A stretch of DNA of 64,000 nucleotides from Bacteroidota bacterium (GTDB lineage Bacteria > Bacteroidota > Bacteroidia > Chitinophagales > LD1). Location: assembly GCA_947475165.1 (NCBI GenBank), contig CANJLD010000007.1, positions 1-64,000 on the forward strand. Reading direction: 5' to 3'. The notes beneath the pieces were generated by a model. It was not told the DNA's origin and searched no databases. It was given only the letters and a program-made list of their open reading frames with translations. Of the stretch, positions 58,801-64,000 are shown piece after piece; the first letter of the stretch is position 1, and every line of letters starts with the position of its first letter. The translations under genes were made by a program, and so were the position numbers.

Positions 58801-61800
58801 AATCCGATAGCTACTCCTTTGGCAACTACTACCTATAGTGTTGTTGTTACAGATGCAGCAGGATGTATTGCATCGGATACCGTGCGCATTTCTATCAATC
58901 CGCGCCCTGTTGTAAATGCAGGATTAGCCGATACAGTTTGTGCAGGAACTGCTACGCAAATTGGCGGCTCGCCTACTGCAAGCGGTGGAACCGGTTCTTA
59001 TACTTATAGTTGGAATCTTGGTCTGCCTTCAGTTGCCAATCCAATAATTAACCCTATAGCTACACTTACTTATGTAGTTACTGTGACTGATTCTTTAGGT
59101 TGCAGTAATAACGGAAGTGTAACAATCAGAGTAAATCAAAACCCTATTGCTAATGCAGGCGCAGACCAAACAGTGGTATCTTGTGAATCAGCCTGTGTAA
59201 CTATTGGCGGCTCTCCTACCGGAAGCGGTGGCGGAGGCGGATATTTATATGCATGGGCTCCTGCGACCGGAATAAACAATACCGGTTTATCGAATCCAAC
59301 AACTTGTAGCTTATCTCAATCGCTTACTTATGGCTTAACGGTAACCGATGCAAATGGTTGTACTGCTGTTGATCAGGTTTTGGTGAACGTTACTCAATCT
59401 ACTTTAGCTGCTGATGCAGGAAACGATAAGAGAATCTGTGCAGGTCAGCCGAATTGTGTAACTATTGGCGGAATCAATGCAGTTTCAGGTGGAACGCTTC
59501 CATATTCTATTAGCTGGTCACCGGTGGCAGGAATTTGTAATTCAAATGTAATTCCTAATCCGGATGTTAATCCAACAGATACTACTACTTACGTATTACT
59601 TGTTACCGATGCACAAGGCTGTATTGCGGTTGACTCGATGGTGTTATATGCAAACCCTGCGGTAACAGCTTCGGTTTCTCCTGATACAGCTATTTGTCAG
59701 GGAGGTTCTGCTTTGCTTGGCAGTTCACCAACCGGCAGCGGAGGAACAAGTCCATTTACTTATTCTTGGAATCCTGGTTCAGGATTGGCGAGCACAACTT
59801 CTGCTAACCCGGTAGCCAGCCCTTCATCTACTACTACTTATTGTGTAACGGTAACAGATGCAGTTGGATGTTCATCATCTACTTGCCAAACAGTTACTGT
59901 AAATGCAGGTGTAACTGCTGATGCAGGACAAGACAGAACAATCACTAGCTGTCCGGGTGCGTTTACTATTCTTGGTGGTTCACCTACCGGCACCGGTGGT
60001 TCAAATAATTATTCTTACTCGTGGTCGCCTTCGGCTAATCTGAATGGTTCTACTATTCCGAATCCGATTGCAATCAACCTAACCGTTACTACTACATTTA
60101 CTGTTACAGTTACTGATAATACTACCGGTTGTTTCTCAACTGACCAGGTGGTAGTAACAGTAAATCAATCAAACCTTGCAGCAGATGCGGGTATTAACAG
60201 AGTATACTGTGCTAACAGCGCGGCATGTGTGCAAATAGGAGGCAACCCTACTGCAGTAGGCGGTCAACCAACCTATATTTATCAGTGGGCTGCACCGGCA
60301 GGGGGAGGAAATATAAACGATCCTTCTCTGGCAAATCCATGTGTGGCACCTCTTAATACTACACAATACTTTGTGACTGTGACCGACCAGTTGGGTTGCT
60401 ATGAAGTGGATTCAATGACAGTTGTTGTTAGTCCGTTTATTGTAGTTAATGCAGGAGTTGATACTTTAATTTGCACAGGAACTTCTATTGTTCTTGGTGG
60501 TAATCCACTTGTAGTAGGCGGAACAACTCCTTATACTTACACATGGAGCGTAGGTGCATTCCCAAGCAGTGCTGCTCATCCTACTGCAACTCCGGCTTCT
60601 AATACAAGTTATACATTGGTGGTAACTGATTCATTAGGATGTTCATCTTCTGATGTAGTGAACGTTGCACTTCGTGCATTGCCTACTGCAAATGCAGGAC
60701 CTGATGCTACAATTACAGCTTGTAGCGCAGACAGTGCAATTATTGGAGGAACACCGACAGCCTCAGGAACAATTCCTCCTTATACTTATTCATGGAATCC
60801 ACCGGTTGCATTAGATAATGCAAATGCTTCTAACCCCGTAGTTCAGAACCTTGGATTTACTACACTTTATACGGTAACTGTGGTTGATACTTTCGGATGT
60901 TCAGCAACTGACCAAACACAAGTAACTGTTCTTCCTAATACGTTGTTTACAGAAGCTGGAAATAGTGTGGGAAGTCTTTGCTCAAACGTTGGAGGTTGTG
61001 TAACGCTTGGTGGTAATCCGACTGTTACAGGTGGACTACCTACTTATACTTACAATTGGTTGGGTGGGGTAAATAATCCAACATCTTCCAATCCGACTGC
61101 TTGTCCTACTTCCACAACTACTTACACAGTAATTGTTACCGATCAGGACGGCTGTCAGGCTTCTGATACAGTTCAGGTAGTGGTAAATACACCTCCTAAT
61201 GCAAGTATTAGCGGATTAAATTCTACTTACTGTGTTAATGCAGGTAATGTGACAATGACCGGTTCGCCAGCAGGTGGAACGTTCAGTGGTCCGGGAGTTA
61301 CCGGCAACATATTCCAACCGGCTTCGGTTGGTGCAGGCTTCTATTGCATATACTATTCATACACTAATCCTTCAACCGGTTGTTCGGATGATACATCAAT
61401 TTGTGTAACAGTTAATCCTCTACCGGCAGTTACTTCCAGCGGATTTGCTCCTGCTTATTGCAAATTTGATGCACCGGTAACTTTAGTTGGTTCTCCGGTA
61501 GGAGGAACATTTACAGGTAGCCCTGGATTATCGGGTGCTAACGGGGAAACATTTAACCCTGCAACGGCTACGGTTGGTAATAATGTGATTACTTACACTT
61601 ATGCCGACCCTCAAACCGGTTGCAGCAATACTTACATTTTTGTTATCAATGTAAAAGCCGCCCCTTCAATTGATGTTACAGCTTCAACAGATACATCATG
61701 TCAAGGAGCATCGGTAACATTTACTCCTACATTCAGCTTTGATGTATTCAATATTGTGTGGAGTTTAGATGGCGGTGGAAACCTTGGTGCAGGATTAAAT

Positions 61801-64000
61801 CCGTTTACGTATACTCCAACAACTGCCGACTACTGTGTAATTGCAACTGCTATCAATACACCAAATGGTTGTGTATCTCGCGATACAATTTGCGGTCACG
61901 TAAATCAACCACCGGTTGCTAACGATGACATTGCAGAAACATGTGAAGAAGTTCCGGTGCCAATCCAGGTTACCGTGAACGATACAGACCCTGAAGGAAA
62001 TACAAACATAGTAACGGTAATTACTACTAATCACGGAACTTCTACGTTGAGTGGAAACGTGATTTCGTATACTTCCAATGTAGATTACTTCGGTTCAGAT
62101 ACAATTACTTATCAGTTGTGTAACACTAATTGTGTGAACGCTTGTGATACAGGAACTGTGATTGTGAATGTTTGCCCTGTAAACGATCCTCCGGTGATTA
62201 CCGATGTAGTTGATACTATTTACATCAATACAAGTGATACAGTTTGTCCTCCGATTGTGGACGTAGACGATGCATTGAATACACTTACCGTTACAACGTT
62301 TGATTGCGATACAATAAACGGAACAATAACGGTGGTGAACGGATGTATTGTTTATGTGCCTACTACTGATTGGACAGGAACACAGGTAATTTGTGTATCA
62401 GTTTGCGATACATCAGGTGCTTGTGACACCGGAACGGTAACTGTTGTTGTAATACCTTCAAACAATCCTCCAATTGGCCAGAAGGTTAATGTAACTACCT
62501 GTCAGGGAACTGCTATTGGTGTAAACGTTGCTTCTGCAACTACCGACCCTGATGGTAACCTAATGACTTATAGCTACGGTTCAGTAACCGGTCCGGGAGT
62601 TGGCACGTGGGTAATTACAGGAAATGGTTCGGGCGTGTTTGTTTCGAATACACCTGGATATTATACTATCCCTTACTATTTATGTGACATTAGCAATATT
62701 CCGGTTTCGCCACTTTGCGATACCAACGAGATTGTAGTGCATGTAGTAGTTTGTGATTCTACTAACACTCCACCGGTGGCTACCGATGATGAAGTGATTA
62801 CAACCATCAATACACCGATAGTTGTAAATGAATTGGCAAATGATTACGATGCCGATGGTGACCCATTGAATGTTACAATTCTTTGCGGACCAAGTTTAGG
62901 TGGTGCAACTGCAACACTTAATGCTAACAATACTGTTAGCTATACTTCTCCTGTAATTGGTATTGACACTATCTGCTACTCAATTTGTGACCCATCTGGT
63001 GCATGTGATACAGCAATCATTGTGATTCATGTGAACACGGTAGTAGATGAGAACCATCCACCGGTAGCGGTTGATGACTTTGCGACTACTACTCACCAAA
63101 CACAAATTGATATTGCGGTGCAAGGTAACGATAGCGACCCGGATGGAAATTCGATTACTACCACTTCAATTCCGAACCCGCCTACTGGTGGAACGGCAAC
63201 GATTAATCCGGATGGAACAATCAATTACGTTCCTACAACGGCAAATGCTTACGACCCAGATACATTCACTTACGTGATATGCGATAACGGAAATCCTGTG
63301 CTTTGCGATACAGCAACAGTGGTGGTTTACATTATCAATTCAGTTGTAGCAGTTGACGAATGTTTCGAAACAGGTTACAGCCATCCGATTGTAATTGATG
63401 CAACACTCAATGATTTCGATCCGGAAATTATTGACTCATTCTGGGTTTCAACTTCTGTGAACTTGCCGAATACATTAGGTAGTTCGTTTGTTGATCCTAA
63501 GGGATTGATTCACTACATACCAAGACCGGATACTTGCGGATTCGTTGATACGTTTGCTTACATTCTTGTGGATGAAGCAGGTGCTATTGATACCGGCTAC
63601 ATCTGTGTAAATATCCTTTGCTGTCCTCCTCCGGTGGCGGTAACTGATTCAGTAGCTGTGATAGGTAATGATTCGATTGCTATCAATGTCATCTTGAATG
63701 ATACCATTTCAGGGCCTAATACTGTGAATAATATACTTGTTGGACCACTACACGGAACGGCTTACTTTACAGATAGCATTACCGTGATGTATGTTCCGAA
63801 TACAGGCTACTGTGGTTACGATACATTTAGCTATGCAGGTGAAAATATTTGCGGATTCGATACGGGGGTAGTGATTGTGAACGTTATCTGCAACACCAAA
63901 CCGGTGGCTGCAAACGATACGCAAACTATCTGCCGTTTGGATACGCTTACGTTTAATCCAATGTTGAATGATGTGGATGCAGATGGTAACGCACTGAATA
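43816..64000 (+). CDS. giant multidomain surface protein, 3' end outside window
   Basis: One frame without a stop runs from 43816 to the window edge: at least 6,728 codons. The start MNNRKSTTIGKLFCLLLWLV gives a Sec signal ending AVAQQ; an ATG 51 bases upstream is in frame but would bury it. Order: a DUF7948-like module (about 35-270, ISFIENKGQWSPEVK), SBBP/beta-propeller repeats (about 270-770, many GGTGDD- or GGTGNSD-like turns), a GEVED domain (about 775-955, WIDFNRDGDFLDANEVD), then arrays of Ig/PKD/cadherin-like domains to the end. Proteins of this type in Bacteroidota are exported by T9SS and act in adhesion or gliding; the sorting domain should lie beyond the window. The mature part is Thr/Ser/Asn/Cys-rich and nearly free of Lys and Arg. 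Confidence 0.92.
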   Translation, partial: MNNRKSTTIGKLFCLLLWLVVSTAAVAQQKQQPVSKNKMLEALKKTQNTISFIENKGQWSPEVKVAGNTNIGNMYITNDHIHFVSFEKEEKHEGEETEEDEAKEAEELEHQEVHGWGIYLDGSNKDYTISKQHEMPTRYNYLIGNTYNASDVASYGEVTMNNIYEGIDLRIYSQDQHVMEFDWLVNAGSDFSNIKMRFKGQEGLSVDENGILNVKLEFDAVKFDIPEAYQIINGKKVMVKMAFQINGDVATFKAISKIDNRYDLVIDPSLKWGTWFDNNSDSFDEYLFAVDLDNQGNVYCGGNINVQLTSGAGNYINPATLFGFDNSYAGSVDGIIYKLRFDGAVVLKVTYFGTSANDRLYGLSLSPDKSTVFVCGLTAGTLPTGSTTAFDAAIATSEDGFVGVLDAATLGTPLYTTYIGGTGNSDEMVSIRALSNNSFVVGGHVNAALSTTTPNYILNAYDAAYSGGNEMYIAKFTNFNTLTFGTYIGGTGDDQVNDIQIFSDGYIAFSGASTDNASFPALFNNAANAVANTTGSTDGVIGVLPPSGGTSVQMLSRFGGTGADEFYGLTIDAFDTLYVTGFTSSTNFYLGPNATAANRFQTTKGTGQDGFVGKLPRTGWNGGATDPWAATYFGGGGDDRGNTLRTYTPYTVMVFGETQSDRYPFNKNISDGGALFDSTANGGWDIFYQVLGTDLKTQYFATLVGGSANDYLGQTGTPHGSNHFQVEGDSLICLGTTVHSSSLTPNPIGGGGFDLSQSTNTADIHLIFKWRIGILFNFDYGDAPSSYGNPNHVVFNSLKIGSTIDKEDFPLPSYKCDSDDRVGTIPDDEDGIAVSGPYNNIELVQDTSTRFTQAVSVTNSTGLTAILAGWIDFNRDGDFLDANEVDTVLVPSGATSATLRWTGYNTGAAYFNLTNDTSYMRLRLTTQSSFFVTNPSPTANAANGEVEDYLVIRYHCVNLTSAIIDTNGTSTCGSATGSIVITNDTLIAGVQYGVYYSKNGGPLQGPVFYTTTGSGISGTLTISGLTAGTYTAVQVFHPTNPACGFTLPGSYVITNPATPPAPLTATATPNPICTGNTVQLDATTNQVGTITWSWTGPVSFTAAIKNPTRLINNTNLGGNYFVTQTINGCTSSPASVNLVVSGTPVIATVTGTNPTTCLGTQGTITITGLLASQTYTVNYTKGGVAQGPVSIATNASGNIIITGLTAGTYTAFQVSIAGCSSAVNNTIITLTDPSAPPAPLTATAVPNPICTGNTVQLDATTNQVGTITWAWTGPAFTAAIKNPTRLITSTSMGGSYSVTQTINNCTSPATSVTLVVNATPVITSTSSTNPLTCGGTTGTILLNGLNASTAYSVTYTKNGGSPTTVSLTSSAGGVVTITGLTAGSYTNISVTLSGCPSAVIAGPIALSDPAAPSAPAPTSNTPVCTGGTISLFTSTVSGATYSWTGVNGNGSYTSSLQNPTRSTATAAMGGSYCLTITVANCTSSPGCTNVVVNTTPAIGSTSSTNPTTCGGADGTITLNGLSATTAYSVAYSKNGTAQGPFIITSSAGGAVVITGLTLGSYTNFTVTINGCTSAPVAGPIVLSDPSTPATPTASSNSPVCSGNTINLSTALVSGATYSWTGVSGNGTFTSNLQNPTRGSATVAMGGSYCVAITVANCTSLQGCTNVVVNPTPVVTSTGSTNPTSCAGNDGTILLNGLTANTTYSVRYNKDGIPQGPFTLTANGAGVVTIPNLIQGNYTLIVVTLNGCQSSPVAGPLNILDPTPPAAPTLSSNSPVCSGTGNTLTLFASGNIGASYSWTGPSGYTSSAQNPTRANATVAMSGSYCATQTVSGCLSDPACVTVIVNATPSITSSTSNNPTTCGGSNGTIVLSGLNINTTYTVNYLRNLIGQGPFSIATNGSGVLTITGLNAGSYTNITVALAGCTSAAEGPFTLSDPATPSAPSVSSNTDICSGVTLSLFATGQVGATYSWTGPSGYTSSAQNPTRPSSTVAMSGSYCATQTVANCNSASACTPVVVNATPTFTLFASSNPTTCGGSQGTITLSGLNTNVNYSVTYTKSPPGTGQGPFVITSNGSGQLTITGLTAGSYSTFVVTLVSTGCSSVPVTGPVTLTDPATPSAPGVSSNTPVCSGNTITLSATGQVGATYSWTGQLGYSSSQQSPSIGSSTTAMSGNYCATQTVAGCTSPSACTFVTVNQTPGAPTPGASPNPVCTGGTLTLTATGVVGATFNWTYPDASTATGTPIVRNNVVAGMAGLYSVTQTVSGCTSLTAGTVNVTVNQTPGIPSASNNGPVCVGNTIQLNTSTVSGASYSWTGPASFSSSSQNPTIINAVAGNAGTYNISITVNGCTSTSAGTTVLAVSNCTPIAVRDVYSNCAVSTITGNILTNDIDPSGNGIQIITPNICGTFSGTITQNSGGGFTYTPPVAFNGVDSICYKVCSVNFPSRCDTGIAVFDYTCVNLPPVAVDDNYTVDEDDTLTGTVTNNDYDPDGGIITVNTTPTCNPQHGTVTLLANGNFTYIPVANYNGPDTFCYQICDNGVPIKCANATVVITVIPVNDPPITVPDTTITTPEDTPITVCIPVDDVEVNSQSHNVNICGNPVNGTITSGPSVNNPLVPRTVCLTYTPNANFNGNDSICLIICDNGTPTLCDTTHIHIIVTPVNDPPVAVNDNYSTNEDVTLVTSSVTGVRNNDSDPADGLGATSLTVTTTPIVNTTNGTLTLNGNGSFTYVPVANFCGSDSFQYRVCDSGTGLPANLCDTATAYITIVCVNDPPVVVDTPITTCEDCGPITVCIPVTDPDVNQTSSVAATFCGPNSGSATTSLVLNTLCVTYTSNTNFNGLDSICVIVCDNGTPVLCDTTHITITVTPVNDPPVAVNDNYTTNEDVSIITSSVTGVRNNDNDNADGNPVTSLTVTTTPIVNVAHGTLTLNSDGSFTYVPNANYFGTDSFQYVVCDNGTPLPSLCNTATAYITIVPVNDPPVVADTTVAVPEDSVITVCIPISDAENGTQQHTASFCDAPDNGVITSGPIVDNGTNTVCITYHPNSNFNGNDSICLTICDNGSPVLCDNTTIRIIVTPVNDPPIATNDNYTTNEDTPLNVPVGTGVRVNDNDNADGNPVTSLSVTTSPLCGPSNGTVTLNSNGSFLYTPNAGYNGVDSFCYRVCDSGTPLPSLCDTAVAYITINQVNDPPVIVDTPITTCEDCPITVCIPFSDADVVDIHSQSLLCNPVNGTVSNITISDVTNTLCFTYQGYTNIHGSDSLCIVVCDNGSPVLCDTTHITITITPVNDPPYADTIYVVTYENIPVGVNVASATGDLEGDPLSYTYGGVIPNSGTYYISGNGAIVFVPNPGFTGTVTIPYTVCDLSPYPVNILCDAAAIVVTVLPTGDTLNNHAPVASNDYVTTPLNTAVVVNELANDYDPDGDPLQVTIIGLPSHGSVTVNPNGTVNYTPNSGYFGFDTIHYVICDPAGTTLPRPLCDDAYIIIYISTDSIAVVNDAPVAVDDFANICADASTIVNVLLNDYDPNGDALTSVTVIQNVSNGTLTNASLGIYTYDPNNNFAGNDTFVYRVCDNGTPSLCDTAVAIITVHPTPVITPSVASLTTCSGNNVDITFTSSVVGAVISWSGSNGTSGTGDIHTVLTNTGTASQVVTYTVSASTGFGCGSAVLTIAVTVTPRPVVTYTISNTVFCSGQQVVVNLFSNIAGTTFTWSGSNGSSGTGNIITDNPTNTGIIDSTVTYTINSSFNGCSGTPVNVSVIVKPQPVITATPLSQTICSGTPITIMLASNVSGTSVIWTGSNGNSGNAFTINDSPVNNGVSNLTVTYSINGSANGCPATTVFATVLVRPRVVADAGSDKSVTSCAGSCISIGGSPTGSGGNGTFTYAWSPSDSLSATNVANPNVCNLTSNTLYTVTVTDGNNCSATDAVAITVVPSSLTAEAGSGGALCLGSGDSVMLGGFPTAVGGTPTYSYNWSPTTGLNLTNPANPEAFPASNTMYYLTVTDALGCISVDSALVRVYPTLVVNAGNDTSVCSTFAAQLGGTPTASGGSGTGYTYVWSPSVGISNVNAANPTATPAVLTTYSVYVADNNGCTATDNVVVTVRQNPIANAGPDKTIVTCSGDSTTIGDIPAVTSGTGPYTYSWTPATGLSSTSVANPVVKGILATTTYTLSVTDANGCVSTDNVTVNVIANTLQAQAGPDEAVCSNNNCVQVGGIPTAVGGTPPYVYDWSNGGSLSDSVASNPLACPGSTTTYTVVITDSKGCTATDAETVTVNPSPSASAGPDTSVCAGSSIAIGGSPSATGGTPGYTYSWNPTTGLSIPNVANPSASPTVVTTYQLIVTDTKNCAALDEVTVTPRQNPVVDAGADKMLVSCFADTAFMVVNVSGGTSPYTFVWSPAISLNSSTVQNPYVTGLTTTTSYQVNATDIYGCSAIDFVVVNVVQSTLQADAGNDGTLCANSGSSANLGGIPTAVGGTSPYAYTWASSPAGFSSSLSNPAVSPTVTTTYYVTVIDSKGCSSVDSVKVNFNPAPSANAGTDTTMCSGFCVTVGGTTVASGGTGPYQYLWSPTIGLNANNNPNPLACPLVTTTYNVVVTDSNGCQSSDAITITIRSNPIANAGVDQTLINCGSDSVTIGGSPAASGGAGGYTYTWSPATGLSSVSSANPIVKGLNVSQLYTLVATDVNGCSAEDAVVVNVVPSTLTAEAGSGGSYCQGSGGTVTVGGIPTAVGGTPSYNYAWSGGLSSVANPVANPDTTTTYYVTITDSKGCIAVDSVTITVHPSSVACAGADTAICLGTSVQLGCGLAASTTASGGTAPYTYLWAPPTGLNNSTASNPIATPIATTNYTVRVVDAYGCTASDGVTVTVRPLPVVDAGADNSLIACSADSVQIGGSPAASGGSPAYTYDWSPNAGISDTAASNPYVSHLGSSATYTLVVTDTYGCSGSDQVTINVNNSTLVAEAGNNVAFCQGAAVSITLGGSPTAVSNGTGPYTYLWTPGTGLSSTSSANPIATPLATTTYSVVVTDAAGCIASDTVRISINPRPVVNAGLADTVCAGTATQIGGSPTASGGTGSYTYSWNLGLPSVANPIINPIATLTYVVTVTDSLGCSNNGSVTIRVNQNPIANAGADQTVVSCESACVTIGGSPTGSGGGGGYLYAWAPATGINNTGLSNPTTCSLSQSLTYGLTVTDANGCTAVDQVLVNVTQSTLAADAGNDKRICAGQPNCVTIGGINAVSGGTLPYSISWSPVAGICNSNVIPNPDVNPTDTTTYVLLVTDAQGCIAVDSMVLYANPAVTASVSPDTAICQGGSALLGSSPTGSGGTSPFTYSWNPGSGLASTTSANPVASPSSTTTYCVTVTDAVGCSSSTCQTVTVNAGVTADAGQDRTITSCPGAFTILGGSPTGTGGSNNYSYSWSPSANLNGSTIPNPIAINLTVTTTFTVTVTDNTTGCFSTDQVVVTVNQSNLAADAGINRVYCANSAACVQIGGNPTAVGGQPTYIYQWAAPAGGGNINDPSLANPCVAPLNTTQYFVTVTDQLGCYEVDSMTVVVSPFIVVNAGVDTLICTGTSIVLGGNPLVVGGTTPYTYTWSVGAFPSSAAHPTATPASNTSYTLVVTDSLGCSSSDVVNVALRALPTANAGPDATITACSADSAIIGGTPTASGTIPPYTYSWNPPVALDNANASNPVVQNLGFTTLYTVTVVDTFGCSATDQTQVTVLPNTLFTEAGNSVGSLCSNVGGCVTLGGNPTVTGGLPTYTYNWLGGVNNPTSSNPTACPTSTTTYTVIVTDQDGCQASDTVQVVVNTPPNASISGLNSTYCVNAGNVTMTGSPAGGTFSGPGVTGNIFQPASVGAGFYCIYYSYTNPSTGCSDDTSICVTVNPLPAVTSSGFAPAYCKFDAPVTLVGSPVGGTFTGSPGLSGANGETFNPATATVGNNVITYTYADPQTGCSNTYIFVINVKAAPSIDVTASTDTSCQGASVTFTPTFSFDVFNIVWSLDGGGNLGAGLNPFTYTPTTADYCVIATAINTPNGCVSRDTICGHVNQPPVANDDIAETCEEVPVPIQVTVNDTDPEGNTNIVTVITTNHGTSTLSGNVISYTSNVDYFGSDTITYQLCNTNCVNACDTGTVIVNVCPVNDPPVITDVVDTIYINTSDTVCPPIVDVDDALNTLTVTTFDCDTINGTITVVNGCIVYVPTTDWTGTQVICVSVCDTSGACDTGTVTVVVIPSNNPPIGQKVNVTTCQGTAIGVNVASATTDPDGNLMTYSYGSVTGPGVGTWVITGNGSGVFVSNTPGYYTIPYYLCDISNIPVSPLCDTNEIVVHVVVCDSTNTPPVATDDEVITTINTPIVVNELANDYDADGDPLNVTILCGPSLGGATATLNANNTVSYTSPVIGIDTICYSICDPSGACDTAIIVIHVNTVVDENHPPVAVDDFATTTHQTQIDIAVQGNDSDPDGNSITTTSIPNPPTGGTATINPDGTINYVPTTANAYDPDTFTYVICDNGNPVLCDTATVVVYIINSVVAVDECFETGYSHPIVIDATLNDFDPEIIDSFWVSTSVNLPNTLGSSFVDPKGLIHYIPRPDTCGFVDTFAYILVDEAGAIDTGYICVNILCCPPPVAVTDSVAVIGNDSIAINVILNDTISGPNTVNNILVGPLHGTAYFTDSITVMYVPNTGYCGYDTFSYAGENICGFDTGVVIVNVICNTKPVAANDTQTICRLDTLTFNPMLNDVDADGNALN
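44620..46130 (+). other. SBBP-type beta-propeller repeats in the giant protein
   Basis: This part of the giant gene encodes repeated blocks of the form 'GGNG/GGTGDD ... YKTKF/IYKLRFDG ... FGGTSANDR', typical of SBBP repeats that fold as beta-propellers. About ten units of 45-60 residues can be followed, with turns such as YIGGTGNSD, YIGGTGDDQ, RFGGTGADE, YFGGGGDD and LVGGSANDY. It links the DUF7948-like domain to the GEVED domain. Confidence 0.75.
46680..50890 (+). repeat. giant protein array I: two-domain unit of about 525 bp, six copies
   Basis: A PKD/Ig-like domain (P; SNSPVCSGN ... YSWTGP ... NPTR ... MSGSYC ... C) alternates with an SprB-like domain (Q; TSSTNPTTCGG ... GTILLNGL ... TYTKNG ... 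ITGLTAGSYT ... GCTSAPVAGPI ... LSDP). P domains start near 47005, 47533, 48055, 48580, 49108, 49630 and 50159, so the pair repeats every 522-529 bp. A lone Q-type domain opens the array and two extra P domains close it. Confidence 0.85.
50890..54570 (+). repeat. giant protein array II: two-domain cadherin-like unit of about 620 bp, four copies
   Basis: Two cadherin/VCBS-like domains alternate. The first has PPVAVNDNYTTNED ... NGTLTLN ... GSFTYVPNANY ... DSFQYRVCD. The second has PPVVVDTPITTCED ... ITVCIP ... NFNGNDSICVIVCDNG ... LCDTTHI. The pair repeats with starts near 51187, 51793, 52414, 53041 and 53662 (last copy diverged). Acidic ND/DPDG positions at the domain joints are typical of Ca-dependent rigidity in such rods. 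Three more diverged cadherin-like domains follow to 54570. Confidence 0.85.
54570..55335 (+). repeat. giant protein array III: three Ig-like domains
   Basis: Three related domains of about 80 residues start with TPVITPSVASLTTCSG, RPVVTYTISNTVFCSG and QPVITATPLSQTICSG. Each contains a WSGSNG-type strand and a GxG/NxGxxxxxxTYTI pattern. They form the junction between the cadherin-like array II and the PKD-like array IV. Confidence 0.75.
55339..61200 (+). repeat. giant protein array IV: three-domain unit of about 765 bp, 7 2/3 copies
   Basis: Twenty-three PKD-like domains of 79-88 residues follow one another. They fall into three classes in strict order: c (ANAGADKTVxSC ... ending VNVxxST), a (LxAEAGxxxxxC ... 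GGIPTAVGG ... ending NPxP) and b (VNAGxDTxxC ... ending RxNPI). Class c domains start at 55339, 56107, 56869, 57628, 58393, 59149, 59917 and 60688, so the triplet repeats every 756-771 bp. The array ends after a class a domain, where the next class b position is taken by an unrelated domain. Confidence 0.9.
61200..61670 (+). repeat. giant protein: two Gly-rich linker domains
   Basis: Two domains share MTGSPAGGTFSGPGV ... and LVGSPVGGTFTGSPGL ... with a later YTYADPQTGCS-type end. They replace the expected class b domain of array IV and lead into a second cadherin-like array. Confidence 0.7.
61670..64000 (+). repeat. giant protein array V: second cadherin-like array, truncated by the window
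   Basis: After one diverged domain (61670-61900) come cadherin-like domains starting PPVANDDIAETCEE, PPVITDVVDTIYI, PPVATDDEVITTIN, PPVAVDDFATTTH and PPVAVTDSVAV, each with DPDG/DADG or GSDTITY-type joints. They resemble array II but are more diverged and lack a clear two-domain alternation. The array continues past the window. Confidence 0.75.

Noticed and set aside
48790-62034. Many antisense frames of 60-132 codons within the giant gene
   Set aside because: They are shadows of its repetitive codons, with Cys/Ser/Asn/Arg-rich or Val/Thr/Pro-rich composition and no domain.
1-64000. Search for tRNA, rRNA, insertion sequences and prophage genes
   Set aside because: No cloverleaf with conserved T-loop, no rRNA core sequence and no transposase or phage structural protein was recognised.

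Overview
The window reads as chromosome from a member of the phylum Bacteroidota. The evidence is two proteins with C-terminal type IX secretion (T9SS) sorting domains, an N-terminal module typical of giant T9SS-exported proteins, GEVED and SBBP-type repeats, many lipoprotein or Sec signals ending in AQ or C, a leader-like TAnnTTTG box ahead of pckA, and palindromic repeats of a kind common in this phylum. No rRNA, tRNA or mobilisation gene was seen. Rank below phylum cannot be fixed from the sequence alone.

Layout. 1-3.2 kb: the 3' part of an Asn/Gly-rich gene, a TPR plus beta-barrel protein, a Cys-rich lipoprotein and a DUF1573 protein. 3.5-6.1 kb: two small membrane proteins and an orphan triple-PAS histidine kinase. 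6.1-9 kb: a degraded zone with a hairpin-rich repeat landscape, gene remnants (TonB-dependent receptor C-terminus, lipoprotein signal peptide, a coiled C-terminus) and one intact gene, a BLUF photoreceptor. 9-11.4 kb: a small membrane protein, a DUF457-type membrane hydrolase and an ICMT-like methyltransferase. 11.9-20.2 kb: ftsZ outside any division cluster, a GNAT, a helix-hairpin-helix membrane protein, two T9SS cargo proteins, pckA and a low-complexity secreted protein. 20.2-25.6 kb (minus strand): MmcQ/YjbR, DUF6498, then a phosphotransferase/acyl-CoA dehydrogenase/FAD oxidoreductase operon and a histone-H1-like basic protein. 25.8-34 kb (plus strand): PBP1C, a beta-helix lipoprotein, an aldehyde dehydrogenase, a coiled membrane protein, aroB and aroA.

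34-41 kb is an isoprenoid locus. A tight minus-strand operon encodes HMG-CoA reductase, a GYDIA-type GHMP kinase, diphosphomevalonate decarboxylase and mevalonate kinase. Facing away from it is a 756-residue fusion of a CrtC/AttH-type lipocalin domain to a trans-isoprenyl diphosphate synthase. I consider this fusion and its setting the best candidate here for an undescribed enzyme or pathway.

41.1-43.3 kb is a penicillin-acylase-family amidohydrolase. From 43.8 kb to the window edge runs one open frame of at least 6,728 codons, a giant secreted surface protein. Its Ig/PKD-like domains are organised as higher-order repeats: a two-domain unit repeated six times, another two-domain unit repeated four times, and a three-domain unit of about 765 bp repeated more than seven times.

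At the DNA level, three unrelated intergenic arrays share an exact 21-bp period, two conserved genes (pbpC, aroA) carry in-frame heptamer-repeat insertions, and a family of palindromes with conserved outer arms and changing inner stems recurs between 6.9 and 11.5 kb.
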